Of a stretch of DNA of 64,000 bases, positions 28,373-39,548 are shown one piece after another. Where the stretch lies: contig NZ_BMCT01000005.1 of NCBI RefSeq assembly GCF_014635325.1, positions 62,001 to 126,000 of the forward strand. The letters run 5' to 3'. The notes beneath the pieces were generated by a model. That model ran no database searches and was not told where the DNA came from. It saw only the letters and a program-made list of their open reading frames with translations. How positions within the stretch are numbered: position 1 is the first letter of the stretch; the number at the start of each line of letters is the position of its first letter. Origin of the DNA: Azorhizobium oxalatiphilum (GTDB lineage Bacteria; Pseudomonadota; Alphaproteobacteria; Rhizobiales; Xanthobacteraceae). The position numbers and the translations under genes are program-made.

Positions 28373-29581
28373 TCAAGGCGCGACGGCGCGCGCGGCCCCG
28401 ACCGTGGCGCCGGTGAAGACGCGGATGGGCAGCGAGGTGGCGAGGGCATCGCCCACGTCGCTTGCGCGATCCGTCTCGTCCATCTTCTGCCCGGTGGCGA
28501 GGCGCGTGCCGATGAGCTTCACGGTGTCGGGCTGGGTGGCGAAGGCGGAATGGCCCAGCTTGTCGCCCCCGGACAGGTCGCTGACATCGAACACGGTGAT
28601 GTCGCGCGCCCCCTTCAGCCGCGACGCATAGACGGGATCGGCCAGATCCACGGCGCCCACGCGCGTGACCTGCCCCGCCAGCAGCCGGGAGAGGCCGAGC
28701 GCATGATCATCGCGCGAGACGAAGATGGTGACGCGCGGGCGCGCCTTGCCCATCTCCCGCATCTGGCGCTCGAACAGATCGACGTCGAGATCGGGGGAGG
28801 CGAGCACCAGATCGGTGATCTTGCGGTTGATCCCCCCGTTGCGGATCGCCATCTGTCGCAGCGTCTCCACCGCGAGCCACGCGCCCATGGAATGGGCCAG
28901 CACCACCACCTCGTCCACGGAGCGGCTGGCGGTGGCGGCGGTGAGCACGGTCTCAAGATCGGAGCGCGCGCCGGTGGCGCTGTCGCGGTCGTAGAGATAG
29001 TCGGTCAGCCGGCCGCGCGAGGGCCAGGAGAACAGCACCGGCACCAGCGCCGCGTCCGTGTCGGCCACGAACTGGGCGAAGCCGAACACGGAGGCATCGA
29101 AGCGCGTATTGTAGCCGTGCACATAGACCAGCACCCGCCGCCGCCCCGGATGATGGGTGGCGAGCCAGCGCGGCACCTCGTCCCGCGTGAGGCCGGCCAG
29201 GCGGGTGACGGCGAATTCGCGCGTCGGATCGGGCGGGGCGGCGTGCGGCCACTGGATGGTGCCCACCGCGCGGTTCGGCGGCAGGGAGACGGCGATATCG
29301 GTCAATGCCAGCGCGCTTCCCCGTTCGCCGGAGAACAGCACGCCGGGGCTGGCGCTGGGCGCGCGGGTGGTGGCCGCCAGTATGTCGATGCTGCGGCCGG
29401 ACGGGGCATCGGCCACGGGCACCAGCACGCCCTCCGGCCGCGCGCAGGCCGCGAGCAGCGCCAGCGCGGCCAGCACCAGGCCGGCGACACGGCAATTCCG
29501 CCCCTTCCGCGCGGCGGCCGGAATGGCGGCGGCGCCTCGTCCGGCAATGCGACGTCGGGCAATGGTCACATAATCCGGCAT
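28373..29581 (-). CDS. DUF900-type alpha/beta-hydrolase lipoprotein (paralogue 1)
   Basis: Predicted lipoprotein of 402 residues. An N-terminal hydrophobic stretch ends in the lipobox ALLAAC (Cys about 46). The alpha/beta-hydrolase core follows: VYVHGYNTRFD, the nucleophile elbow LAHSMGAW, then RQMAIRNG. DUF900 proteins resemble esterases and thioesterases; the substrate is unknown. It is clearly paralogous to the protein encoded at 51473-52735, sharing the opening RPxGVLVPV, the FSGERG segment and the core motifs. No strong ribosome binding site is visible. Confidence 0.88.
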   Translation of the reverse strand: MPDYVTIARRRIAGRGAAAIPAAARKGRNCRVAGLVLAALALLAACARPEGVLVPVADAPSGRSIDILAATTRAPSASPGVLFSGERGSALALTDIAVSLPPNRAVGTIQWPHAAPPDPTREFAVTRLAGLTRDEVPRWLATHHPGRRRVLVYVHGYNTRFDASVFGFAQFVADTDAALVPVLFSWPSRGRLTDYLYDRDSATGARSDLETVLTAATASRSVDEVVVLAHSMGAWLAVETLRQMAIRNGGINRKITDLVLASPDLDVDLFERQMREMGKARPRVTIFVSRDDHALGLSRLLAGQVTRVGAVDLADPVYASRLKGARDITVFDVSDLSGGDKLGHSAFATQPDTVKLIGTRLATGQKMDETDRASDVGDALATSLPIRVFTGATVGAARAVAP

Positions 29582-29700
29582 GGCGTCCCCACCCCTTGCG
29601 GCGGGGATCGTGCCATGAAGCGGTTCTCAAGGAAACGCATAAGCTCTGGTGAGGACAGCGATTTCGCGGCACCATGCGCGGCGGCATCTGGGGGAGCGTG

Positions 29701-30723
29701 ATGAAGGCGCTTGTCGGTCTAGCGGCTCTGGTCATCCTGTGTGCCGCGCTTCATCTGGCCGCGCGCCTCGTGCTGCCGCTGGTGTTCGCCATGTTGATCA
29801 TGGCGCTGGTCTGGCCCGTCCATCGCCGGCTGGCGGCGAGGCTGCCACGGCTGGTGGCGGCGCTGGTGGCGCTGGTCATCGCGCTGGCGGTGGTGGGCGC
29901 GCTCACCTCCATGGTGGTGTGGGGCTTCGGCCGGGTGGGCCAATGGGCCTTCGCCAATGCCGCCCGGCTGCAGGCCGTCTACACGCAGGTGGGCGACTGG
30001 CTGGAAGGACATGGCTTCGTGCTCGCTGGCGTCGTCACCGAGCATTTCAACGTGCGCTGGATGCTGCGGCTGTTTCAGGATCTCTCGGGCCGGCTGCACG
30101 GGCTCGCCAGCTTTCTGGTGATTACCTTCCTCTATGTGCTCCTCGGCCTGCTGGAGCTGGATGTGCTCGGCCGCAAGCTCGGGGCGCTCGGCAATGATAC
30201 CGGCCGTTTCCTGCTCGACGGCACGCGGATGGCGGCGCGCAAACTGCGCACCTACATGCTGGTGCGCCTGATGGTCAGTCTTGCCACCGGGGCTGCGGTG
30301 TGGGCCTTCACGCTGGCCTCCGGGCTGGAGCTGGCGCTGGCCTGGGGCGCCATCGCCTTTGCCTTCAACTTCGTGCCGGTGATCGGCCCGTTCGCCGCCA
30401 CCCTGCTGCCCACCCTGTTCGCCATCGTGCAGTTCGAGACATGGCAGACGGCGCTGTTCATCTTCGCCTGCCTGAACGTGATCCAGTTCGTGTCCGGCAG
30501 CTATCTGGAACCGCGCTTCGCGGGGGCGGCGCTGGCGGTGTCGCCGCTTCTCGTGCTGCTGTCGGTATTCTTCTTCGCCTTCCTCTGGGGGCTGGCGGGG
30601 GCCTTCATCGGTGTGCCCGTCACCATCGCCATTCTGAGCTTCTGCTCATGCCATCCGGCAACGCAGCGTATCGCCGATCTCCTGTCCGGGCGCACGTCTC
30701 CGGCCCCGGCGGAGATGCGCTAG
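29701..30723 (+). CDS. AI-2E/PerM-family transporter
   Basis: Inner-membrane protein of 340 residues with about eight helices. Family features include the first two helices (AALVILCAALHLAARLVLPL), an AFNFVPVIGPFAATLLPTLF segment near residues 220-239, and a C-terminal EPRFAGAALAVSPLLVLLSV-like stretch. I chose the ATG at 29701, which has GGGGAG 4 bases upstream, over an in-frame ATG at 29674. Family members export autoinducer-2 or act as Na+/H+ antiporters; the role here is unknown. It is divergent from the DUF900 lipoprotein gene. Confidence 0.9.
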   Translation: MKALVGLAALVILCAALHLAARLVLPLVFAMLIMALVWPVHRRLAARLPRLVAALVALVIALAVVGALTSMVVWGFGRVGQWAFANAARLQAVYTQVGDWLEGHGFVLAGVVTEHFNVRWMLRLFQDLSGRLHGLASFLVITFLYVLLGLLELDVLGRKLGALGNDTGRFLLDGTRMAARKLRTYMLVRLMVSLATGAAVWAFTLASGLELALAWGAIAFAFNFVPVIGPFAATLLPTLFAIVQFETWQTALFIFACLNVIQFVSGSYLEPRFAGAALAVSPLLVLLSVFFFAFLWGLAGAFIGVPVTIAILSFCSCHPATQRIADLLSGRTSPAPAEMR

Positions 30724-30757
30724 ACGGAACGCGGCGCGCTTGGCCCCCGCGTTCCGT
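30724..30757. terminator. Two-way terminator hairpin
   Basis: ACGGAACGCGG (30724-30734) and CCGCGTTCCGT (30747-30757) form a perfect 11-bp stem between two convergent genes. The TAG stop of the upstream gene directly precedes it. No long T-run is present. Confidence 0.6.
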
Positions 30758-30789
30758 CGATGCCGGGCGTGCGGGCGCCCGGATGCCGC

Positions 30790-31767
30790 TCATTCCAGCG
30801 TAATGCCGGCGGTCTTCACCACCTCGCGCCATTTGGCGATCTCGCTGGCGATGAAGGCCGAATAGTCCTGCGGCGAGCCGCCGCCCGGAATGTAGCCGCC
30901 CTGCGCGAAGCGCTGGCGGATCTTGTCTTCCTTCAGGAACTGGTTGGCCAACGTGTTGATCTTGGTAACGATCTCGGGCGGCGTGCCGGCCGGCGCCGAG
31001 AGGCCGAACCATCCCACCGCCTCGAAGCCCGGAAAGCCGCTTTCGGCAACCGTGGGGGCATCGGGATAGAGCGGGCTGCGCTTGGCGCTGGTCACGGCCA
31101 GCACGCGCAGCTTGCCGGTCTGCACATGAGGCAGGGGAATGTCCACGTTCACGATGCCCACCGGCACATGGCCGCCGAGCACGTCGATGACGAGGGGGGC
31201 CGCGCCGCGATAGGGGATATGCCGCACCTTGAACTGCGCCGCATTCTCCAGCATGGCCAGCGAGAGGTGCCCGGAGGAACCGGAGCCGGGGCTGCCGAAG
31301 GAGAGGCGATCCCCCTCGCTCTTGGCGCGCTTGATGAGGTCGTCGAATGTCCTGATGGGCGAATCCGCCGGCACGATGATGACGTTGGGCGTCGAGGCCA
31401 GCAGGCAGATGTGCACGAAGTCCTTGGTGGAGTCATAGGGCATCCGCGCATAGAGCGAATGGTTCATGGCGTTCTGGCCATTGCCCGAGACCAGGATGGT
31501 GTTGCCGTCCGGCGTGGCCTTGACCACGCTGCCGGCGGCGATGTTGCCGTTGGCGCCGGGCTTGTTCTCCACCACGAAGGGCTGCTTCAGCGTTTCCGAG
31601 AAACGCTCCGCAAACAGGCGGGCCACCACGTCGGTGCTGCCGCCCGCCGGGAACGGCACCACGAAGCCCACCGCATGGGTCGGCCATTCGGCCGCGCGGG
31701 CGGCCCCGGCCGGCCAGAGCGCCACGGCGGCCAGCCCGAATGTCAGGCTGCGTCGCGTCAGGTCCAT
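30790..31767 (-). CDS. Bug-family (tripartite tricarboxylate transporter) substrate-binding protein
   Basis: Periplasmic solute receptor of 325 residues. The start at ATG 31767 is supported by GGGAGG 5 bases upstream. The signal MDLTRRSLTFGLAAVA carries a twin-arginine pattern, suggesting Tat export. Family landmarks are FPAGGSTDVVARLF (about 41-54), ENKPGANGNIAAG (about 70-82) and PYRGAAPLVIDVLGG near residue 190. Bug proteins feed TctAB-type transporters; none is encoded nearby. It lies directly downstream of the enolase-superfamily gene, so the ligand is probably that enzyme's substrate, an organic or sugar acid. Confidence 0.92.
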   Translation of the reverse strand: MDLTRRSLTFGLAAVALWPAGAARAAEWPTHAVGFVVPFPAGGSTDVVARLFAERFSETLKQPFVVENKPGANGNIAAGSVVKATPDGNTILVSGNGQNAMNHSLYARMPYDSTKDFVHICLLASTPNVIIVPADSPIRTFDDLIKRAKSEGDRLSFGSPGSGSSGHLSLAMLENAAQFKVRHIPYRGAAPLVIDVLGGHVPVGIVNVDIPLPHVQTGKLRVLAVTSAKRSPLYPDAPTVAESGFPGFEAVGWFGLSAPAGTPPEIVTKINTLANQFLKEDKIRQRFAQGGYIPGGGSPQDYSAFIASEIAKWREVVKTAGITLE

Positions 31768-31804
31768 GTTTTCCTCCCACATCATTGTTTTGTTGTTTGT
31801 TTGC

Positions 31805-32947
31805 TCAGCGGCAGATCCAGCTTTCGCGCCGCCACGGCTCCAGGCGGTCGGCATCGAGGTCGAGGCCCGTACCCGGCAGGTCGGGAATGGTGAGCGTGCC
31901 GTCGGCGTTCGGCTTCACCGCGCCCTGAAGCGCGAGCAGGGGATTGGTGGAAATGTCTGCTTCCACATAAGGATAGGGCGCCGGCCCGCCGCCGCGCCGG
32001 GGCGGCAGCAGGGCTGCCACCTGCAAGGCCGCCTGATGGTTGACGATGGTGCCGAAGACGTGGGGCATGATGGGCAGGTCATAGGCTGCGGCCAGCGCCG
32101 CGATGCGCATGAAACCCGTATAACCGCCGCACACGGTGAGGTCCGGTTGCAGGATCGACATGGTTCCGGCCGCCAGGAAATCGCGGAAGGCGGCGATGCT
32201 CGCCAGCGCCTCGCCGCCGGCCACCGCCGTGGTCACGGCCGAGGCCACCGCCGCATAGCCAGGGATGTCCTCCGGCTCCACCGGCTCCTCGATCCACAGC
32301 AGGTCCGATGCTTCCATGCGTTTGGCCGCATCGATGGCGGCGCGGGCGCTGTAGGCCTGGTTGATGTCCACCATCAGGCCGATCTCGGGGCCCACCTGCC
32401 GGCGCATGGCGGCCAGCATCTCGCCGTCCGCGCGCGGGCTCACGCCGGCACGGGGCTTGATGGCGCGATAGCCCAGCTTCAGCGCGGCCTCCACCTCGGC
32501 GGCATAATGGCCGTAGGGGTCGGACGCCTCGGTGATGAAGGGGCCGCTGCCATAGCTGAACACACGCTCACGCAAGCCGCCGCCCAGCAGGGCGGACACG
32601 CTGATGCCGCGCTCCTGCGCGGCGAGATCGCACAGGGCCATGTCGATGGCCGAGATCGCCATCATGGAGGGGCCGCGCCGGTCATAGCCCTGATTGGCGG
32701 CCAGCCGCTCCCAGATGGCGCGGTAGCGGGCGGGCGACTGGCCGAGCACGGCGGGGGCATAGCGATGGCGGATGAGGGCGGCGGCGGCATCGGGCGATGA
32801 GAACACCTCGCCCCAGCCGCGCATGCCGGTGTCGGTGACGATCTCCAGCAGCAGGAAGTCGCGCCGGCGGATCATAGTGCGCGCATTGCCGATGGCGGGG
32901 TCGGGCACGAAGCCCACATGATGCCCGCGAATTTCCGTCACCTTCAT
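31805..32947 (-). CDS. Mandelate racemase / muconate lactonizing enzyme family protein
   Basis: Enolase-superfamily enzyme of 380 residues; start at ATG 32947. The Mg2+ ligands lie in VDIN, WIEEPV and AGGE. The second-barrel-end base region has QPDLTVCGG and the conserved His of MPHVFGT, a His-Asp pair typical of the mandelate racemase subgroup. The position of the usual KxK reads IKPR, so a Lys is followed by Arg at the second position, seen in some sugar-acid dehydratases. Likely a dehydratase or racemase of a hydroxy acid. A divergent LysR regulator shares its promoter region. Confidence 0.92.
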   Translation of the reverse strand: MKVTEIRGHHVGFVPDPAIGNARTMIRRRDFLLLEIVTDTGMRGWGEVFSSPDAAAALIRHRYAPAVLGQSPARYRAIWERLAANQGYDRRGPSMMAISAIDMALCDLAAQERGISVSALLGGGLRERVFSYGSGPFITEASDPYGHYAAEVEAALKLGYRAIKPRAGVSPRADGEMLAAMRRQVGPEIGLMVDINQAYSARAAIDAAKRMEASDLLWIEEPVEPEDIPGYAAVASAVTTAVAGGEALASIAAFRDFLAAGTMSILQPDLTVCGGYTGFMRIAALAAAYDLPIMPHVFGTIVNHQAALQVAALLPPRRGGGPAPYPYVEADISTNPLLALQGAVKPNADGTLTIPDLPGTGLDLDADRLEPWRRESWICR

Positions 32948-33005
32948 GCGCGTCCTCACCCTGCTTGTTATTGGCTGCGATCTTGACCCTCCCAGCTCAT
33001 GCGTT

Positions 33006-33020
33006 CCAATATAATTTTGG
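33006..33020. promoter_or_regulatory. LysR-type binding-site candidate
   Basis: CCAA-TATAATT-TTGG has the T-N11-A-like partial dyad expected of LysR-type operators. It lies in the 95-bp gap between the divergent enolase-superfamily gene and lysR-type gene. A sequence-only guess. Confidence 0.35.
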
Positions 33021-33042
33021 CCTGAGTTCATGTGAGTTGGTT

Positions 33043-33969
33043 ATGAGCTTCGATGTCCGTGAACTGGCCGTGCTGAAGGCGGTCATCGAGAAGGGCAGCG
33101 TCACCGGTGCGGCGAGCGTGCTGAACGTGTCGCAGCCTGCCGTGAGCCGCACGCTCCAGCAGATCGAACAGCGGCTGGGCATGCCGCTGTTCCGCCGCGA
33201 GCGTCAGCGCCTCTATCCCACCCATGAGGCCGAGATCCTCTATCGCGATGTGGTGCAGGCGGTGGCCTCCATGGAGGAGGTGGCCCGCCGTGCGCGCGAT
33301 CTGAAGGAGGGGCGCTCCGGGGCGTTGCGCATCGCCACCATCGCCGCCTTCGCCCATTCCATCCTGCCGCGCGCGGTGGCGCGCCTGCGGGCCCGCAAAC
33401 CGGGGCTGGAATTCGCCATCGACGTGCTGACCGCCCGCGACGTGGCGCAGCGCGTGGCCACTTTCCGAAGCGATATCGGATTGCTCATCGACACGGCGAA
33501 CATCGCCGGCATCAGCGTCGAGGAGCTGTGCACCTTTCCGTTCGGCTGCATCCTGCCCGTTGCGCATCCGCTTGCGGGTCGGGCCTCCCTCACCATTCCG
33601 CAGATCGCCTCCGAGCCGCTGATCTGTCTCAGCCGCACGCTGCCGCTGGGCGTGCTGGCCCACCGCCTGTTCGAGAAGCACGATCTGGCGCTGCGGCCGA
33701 CGGCGGAAGTGTCGCAATCCAGCGTGGCGACGGCGCTCATCGCGTCGGGCGCCGGCATCGGGCTGCTGGACAAGTCCAGCATGCTTGCGGCCATGTCGGA
33801 GCCGCTGGTCTTCGTGCCGCTGGCCCCGGCCGAGACCATCGTGGGCCGCCTCGTGCTGCCGGTCACGGGGCTGCGCACCGCCGCAGCCCAGGCGTTCCGG
33901 GATGAATTGCGGGTGCTGGTGGGCGAGATCGCGGCGGCGGATGCCAGCTTCCGTTCGTCGGCGTGCTGA
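33043..33969 (+). CDS. LysR-family transcriptional regulator
   Basis: Regulator of 308 residues; start at ATG 33043 (MSFDVRELAVLKAVIEKGS). The winged HTH is at residues 1-62 (VTGAASVLNVSQPAVSRTLQQ) and the effector domain follows from about residue 90. Divergent transcription from the enolase-superfamily and Bug-type genes makes it their likely regulator, responding to the acid that the enzyme consumes. Confidence 0.93.
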   Translation: MSFDVRELAVLKAVIEKGSVTGAASVLNVSQPAVSRTLQQIEQRLGMPLFRRERQRLYPTHEAEILYRDVVQAVASMEEVARRARDLKEGRSGALRIATIAAFAHSILPRAVARLRARKPGLEFAIDVLTARDVAQRVATFRSDIGLLIDTANIAGISVEELCTFPFGCILPVAHPLAGRASLTIPQIASEPLICLSRTLPLGVLAHRLFEKHDLALRPTAEVSQSSVATALIASGAGIGLLDKSSMLAAMSEPLVFVPLAPAETIVGRLVLPVTGLRTAAAQAFRDELRVLVGEIAAADASFRSSAC

Positions 33970-34000
33970 TCGCAAGCTCAGGAGGAACCCCCGCAACCGC

Positions 34001-35194
34001 TCAGGGCGTGGCGCAGGTGCTCGCGGGCGGTTCGCCGTTGAAGCGGTCGGTCATCCAGTCCACGGCGGCATCGGCGCTGTCGCGGCCGGAGAACAGATGT
34101 CCCACGCCCGGCAGCACGTCGTACACCACCGCGCGTCCGTGACGGCAGAGGTTGCCCACATAGCCGGTGGTGACGTCCGGGCGCACCAGCGGATCGGCGC
34201 TGCCCTGAGCGATGAACACGGGCAGGCCGGGCGGCAGCAGGCCGGGCGAGTTGCGCCGGAGCAGCGAGCGCCAGGGCTCGGTGTCGGCGAAGCTGAGATC
34301 GACGAGGAAGCGCTTGCCGAGCGCCTGCGTGGGGGCGCGCCGCTCCAGCACGTCCCAGAAGCGCTCGATGCAGTCTTCGGCCAGTTCGTTCATGTCCGGA
34401 AGGGCGGCGGGCGTCACAACATTGGTGAGCGGGGCATTGAACAGGCGCGACCATGACCACAGCGTCATGGCGGTGAGGTTGCGCCCGCCCGCGCTCGAAA
34501 TGTCATCGGACAGCAGCACCGCGAGGTCGGTCGGCGGCGCGGCGGCGGCGACCCCGACGAGCCGCAGCTCGGGGGCGTAGTCCTTCGCGATCAGCCCCGT
34601 GAACAGGGCCGCCTGACCACCCTGCGAATGGCCCCATACGGCAAAGCTCGCACTGGGGCTGGCACTAGGGACCATGCCCACAGCCCGCACGGAATCGAGC
34701 ACGGCCCGTGCCTCGCTGGCGCCCACCAGATAAGGGTGGATGCTGCCCGCGCCGAGGCCGGGGTAGTCGGTGGCGGTCACGACCATGCCGCGCGCCAGCA
34801 TGCCGCGCAGGCCCTGCACGGTGCGGAAGAAGGTGATCTGGCGCGAGGGGGCGCATTTGGGCACCACCCCCGTGGTGGGGTGGGCCCAGGCCACCACGGG
34901 CCGGCCCCCCGGCGGCGGCGGGCCGGGCGGGATGATCACCACACCGGAGACGGGGATGGGCTCGCCCTTCAGGCCCGTGGAGCGGTAGAGCACGCGATAG
35001 GCCATGGCCCCGTCGGGCGCGCCCCATTTGGGTTGCATGCGGATGAGGGTGCCGGGCGGCCCGGCTTCCACGTCGGCGCGGGTGGTGGCGTAGAAATCCG
35101 ACTGGGCATGGGCGGGAGGCGCGAGGGCCAGAAGCACGAGGAGCACGAACCTGACGGCCGCCTCGCGAACGGCCCTTCCCCTACCCATACGCAT
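34001..35194 (-). CDS. Secreted lipase/esterase-like alpha/beta hydrolase
   Basis: Predicted secreted hydrolase of 397 residues with a signal peptide ending at APPAHA (about residue 30). It resembles the secretory-lipase (LIP, Candida-type) family: VSGVVIIPPGPPPPGGRPVV, TDYPGLG and the nucleophile elbow GHSQGG with S190. The likely acid and base are in GSADPLVRP and GVGHLFSG. Four or more Cys could form disulfides. I placed the start at ATG 35194; a start at 35236 would precede the signal peptide. The natural ester is unknown. Confidence 0.85.
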   Translation of the reverse strand: MRMGRGRAVREAAVRFVLLVLLALAPPAHAQSDFYATTRADVEAGPPGTLIRMQPKWGAPDGAMAYRVLYRSTGLKGEPIPVSGVVIIPPGPPPPGGRPVVAWAHPTTGVVPKCAPSRQITFFRTVQGLRGMLARGMVVTATDYPGLGAGSIHPYLVGASEARAVLDSVRAVGMVPSASPSASFAVWGHSQGGQAALFTGLIAKDYAPELRLVGVAAAAPPTDLAVLLSDDISSAGGRNLTAMTLWSWSRLFNAPLTNVVTPAALPDMNELAEDCIERFWDVLERRAPTQALGKRFLVDLSFADTEPWRSLLRRNSPGLLPPGLPVFIAQGSADPLVRPDVTTGYVGNLCRHGRAVVYDVLPGVGHLFSGRDSADAAVDWMTDRFNGEPPASTCATP

Positions 35195-35295
35195 ACCCGT
35201 ATCCCCCCGCGCGATTGCCGGTGATGCAGCCTGCATCCCGGCGTTTCTTGATTTGTCGCGGGGGTATCATCGCACGAGGCGGAGCCCCGGGCCAC

Positions 35296-35592
35296 TCAGT
35301 CCAGCAGATCCTGCCATTGCGGATGGCGGCGGAACTGCGCCGCCACATAGGTGCAGACCGGGGTGATGCGAAACCCCTCTGCGCGGGCGTCGGCGACGGC
35401 GGCCTCCACCAGCCGGGCGGCGATGCCGCGCCCCTCGAAGGGCTGGGGCACGAAGGTGTGGTTGATGACCATGGTGCCATCGGTGGTGCGCCGGAAGGTC
35501 ATCTCGGCCTCGACACCGGGGGTGAGCGCGATGACGTAGCGGCCATAGGGCTTGGCCTCCACGCGGCGGACCTCATAGCTGCTCTCGGACAT
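35296..35592 (-). CDS. Small GNAT-family N-acetyltransferase (YjdJ type)
   Basis: Cytoplasmic protein of 98 residues, the size of the minimal Gcn5-related acetyltransferases. The acetyl-CoA loop is in HTFVPQPFEGRGIAARL (about residues 45-61), and the C-terminal PVCTYVAAQFRRHPQW block is diagnostic of this subfamily. The acceptor substrate is unknown. It stands alone on the minus strand between the lipase-like gene and the YcxB pair. Confidence 0.92.
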   Translation of the reverse strand: MSESSYEVRRVEAKPYGRYVIALTPGVEAEMTFRRTTDGTMVINHTFVPQPFEGRGIAARLVEAAVADARAEGFRITPVCTYVAAQFRRHPQWQDLLD

Positions 35593-35661
35593 GATCTCTC
35601 CTCGACCCGGCGCGGCGGCGGCTCGGGATGGAAACGCCCGCCGCGTCTCATGGTTCGGCTT

Positions 35662-36210
35662 TTAGCCGTCGGCTGGCACCACCGCCCGCGCGCAGGCGAG
35701 AAAATCGGCCTGCTGATCCGGCGTGAAGAAGCGGCGCGGCACCAGGCGGGCCAGGGCCTCGCTCTCGTAGACGAGGATCAGGCGCCTGTCCTCCACCACC
35801 CGCAGCACATAGAGCCACTCCAGCCGGACGGTGCCCTGTTCCGACCGGGTGGTGAGGCTCTCCTCGTCCCATGTCAGGTCAAAGGGCAGGTGCAGGGATT
35901 GCTGCTGGGCGAAGATGCGGCGCGCGTGGCGGACCGTCAGCCAGTAGCCCCATCCCACGCGCACGAGCGGCGTCAGGATGAAGAGCGCCAGCGCCACCGG
36001 CATCGGCAGATCATCGCCGGTGAACACCTTGACCCCGATGGTCGCGCCGGCGCTGACCACCAGCGCCGACAGGCCGAGATGAAACCAGGTCCGCGGCTGG
36101 CGCAGCGCACGGGCGAGAAACAGCCGGTGGAAGGCCACATGATCCTCGACATCGAGCGTGATGCGGACCTCGCGCGCGCCGCCGCCCGTCTCCTGCGCCG
36201 GTTCGCTCAT
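35662..36210 (-). CDS. YcxB-family membrane protein (second of a tandem pair)
   Basis: Membrane-anchored protein of 182 residues. Two hydrophobic helices lie near residues 43-95, followed by a cytoplasmic beta-rich YcxB domain (WLYVLRVVEDRRLILVYES, then RLVPRRFFTPDQQADF). Its start overlaps the stop of the upstream paralogue (TGATGA), so the two are coupled. The function of the YcxB domain is unknown. The C-terminal 60 residues align readily with those of the neighbour. Confidence 0.85.
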   Translation of the reverse strand: MSEPAQETGGGAREVRITLDVEDHVAFHRLFLARALRQPRTWFHLGLSALVVSAGATIGVKVFTGDDLPMPVALALFILTPLVRVGWGYWLTVRHARRIFAQQQSLHLPFDLTWDEESLTTRSEQGTVRLEWLYVLRVVEDRRLILVYESEALARLVPRRFFTPDQQADFLACARAVVPADG

Positions 36211-36776
36211 CAGGCGGCGGTCCGGCCGGCGCAGGCCAGCAGATCCGCCTGTTGCGCGGAGGTGAGGTGGCGGCGGGGAATGATGCGCATCATGTAGTCG
36301 CTCTCGAAGAACAGGATCACCTTGTCGTTGGCCTTCACCTCGCGGAAATCGGACCAGCGCAGGCGCCAGTTGCCGTCCTCGGAGGTGGTGCGCAGCTCAT
36401 CGTCGGTCCAGGAGACATCAAAGGGGCGCTGCAGGGTCTTCTGCTGGGCATAGAGCTTGCGGGCGGCACGCTCGTGCATGCCATAGGCGGCAAACAGGCC
36501 GGTGGCGGGGCTGGCGATGGCGATGACCACGAGGAGCGGCAGCGGCGGATGGGCGCCGAGCCCGGTGATCGCGGCCCATGCGGCGGCGGTGACGAGGATG
36601 CCCAGCAGGCAGATGTTGAAGATCTGGCGCGGCGCGCGCATGCGGGTGATGAAATGCAGCTGCGCCGCATGGACCACGTCCTCGGGCGTCAGGCTGAAGC
36701 GCACGGCGCGGGATGGAGCGGTCTCTGCGGCGGGCGATGTGGGGGGCGGGCTCATCTGGGCCTCGGTGTCGGGCAT
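36210..36776 (-). CDS. YcxB-family membrane protein (first of a tandem pair)
   Basis: Membrane protein of 188 residues from the ATG at 36776; a TTG at 36788 is possible. Two helices lie at about residues 48-95. The YcxB domain follows (WSDFREVKANDKVILFFES, then RIIPRRHLTSAQQADLLACA). It is a tandem paralogue of the downstream gene. The pair might form a heteromeric membrane complex; this is inference from coupling and similarity only. Confidence 0.85.
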   Translation of the reverse strand: MPDTEAQMSPPPTSPAAETAPSRAVRFSLTPEDVVHAAQLHFITRMRAPRQIFNICLLGILVTAAAWAAITGLGAHPPLPLLVVIAIASPATGLFAAYGMHERAARKLYAQQKTLQRPFDVSWTDDELRTTSEDGNWRLRWSDFREVKANDKVILFFESDYMMRIIPRRHLTSAQQADLLACAGRTAA

Positions 36777-36841
36777 CCTTGTCCTCAAGTTGCTGCACCC
36801 AAGGGCAGAAAGCCCGAGAAGGCCGTCTTACGCAAGGCGGC

Positions 36842-37267
36842 TCATTCGTTCGGCCGCGTCACCATGTAGATGCTGAGCACCACGAACAGGATGGCGAGCC
36901 CCCACAGCACATAGACAGGCGCGCCCAGATACCGTGTGCCGAACCAACTGCCCACGAAGCTCGCCAGCGCGAACACCTTGGCGAATAGCGGAATGGCGCC
37001 CGTCTCCTGCCAGCGCCGCACGCTCGGGCCGAGGTAACGGTGGTTGAGCAGCCACGCCTCGAAGCGCGGCGAGGACCGCGCGAAGCACCAGGCGGCGAGG
37101 ATCAGGAAGATGGTGCCCGGCATCATGGGCACCACCATGCCGATGGCGCCCAGAGTCACGAACACGCAGCCGAACCCGAACAGCATATGCCGGATCACCA
37201 CCTGCCGGAGATCGGGAGGGGCGTCGGGCGGGGACTGCGGGTCATGCGGCACGGGAAAAGCCTTCAT
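36842..37267 (-). CDS. DUF454 (YbaN-family) inner-membrane protein
   Basis: Protein of 141 residues with an opening HMLFGFGCVFVTLGAIG and the family core PMMPGTIFLILAAWCFARSS followed by RFEAWLLNHRYLGP. Three hydrophobic segments are present. DUF454/YbaN has no established function. It lies 27 bp downstream of recG and may be co-transcribed with it. Confidence 0.92.
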   Translation of the reverse strand: MKAFPVPHDPQSPPDAPPDLRQVVIRHMLFGFGCVFVTLGAIGMVVPMMPGTIFLILAAWCFARSSPRFEAWLLNHRYLGPSVRRWQETGAIPLFAKVFALASFVGSWFGTRYLGAPVYVLWGLAILFVVLSIYMVTRPNE

Positions 37268-37294
37268 CCGAAACGGACGCCAGAAAGTGAGCCT

Positions 37295-39391
<2,097 letters not shown>

Positions 39392-39548
39392 GGCGCGCCG
39401 AAAGTGGCCGATGGGGGGGATTCGGGCAAGGGGAGGGGCAAAGGCGCGTGCAGTTGTCCCGCTACCGCTCAAGTTTCCGCTTTCGGTGCTAGGGTCTTGG
39501 CGCCCGGCGAGGGGATGGCCGGCAGCGTGTATGTCCGGGGAGGCAGCG

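Noticed and set aside
36210-36788. TTG at 36788 as the start of the first YcxB gene
   Set aside because: The ATG at 36776 is only four codons downstream; the extra residues are not supported by any visible ribosome binding site.
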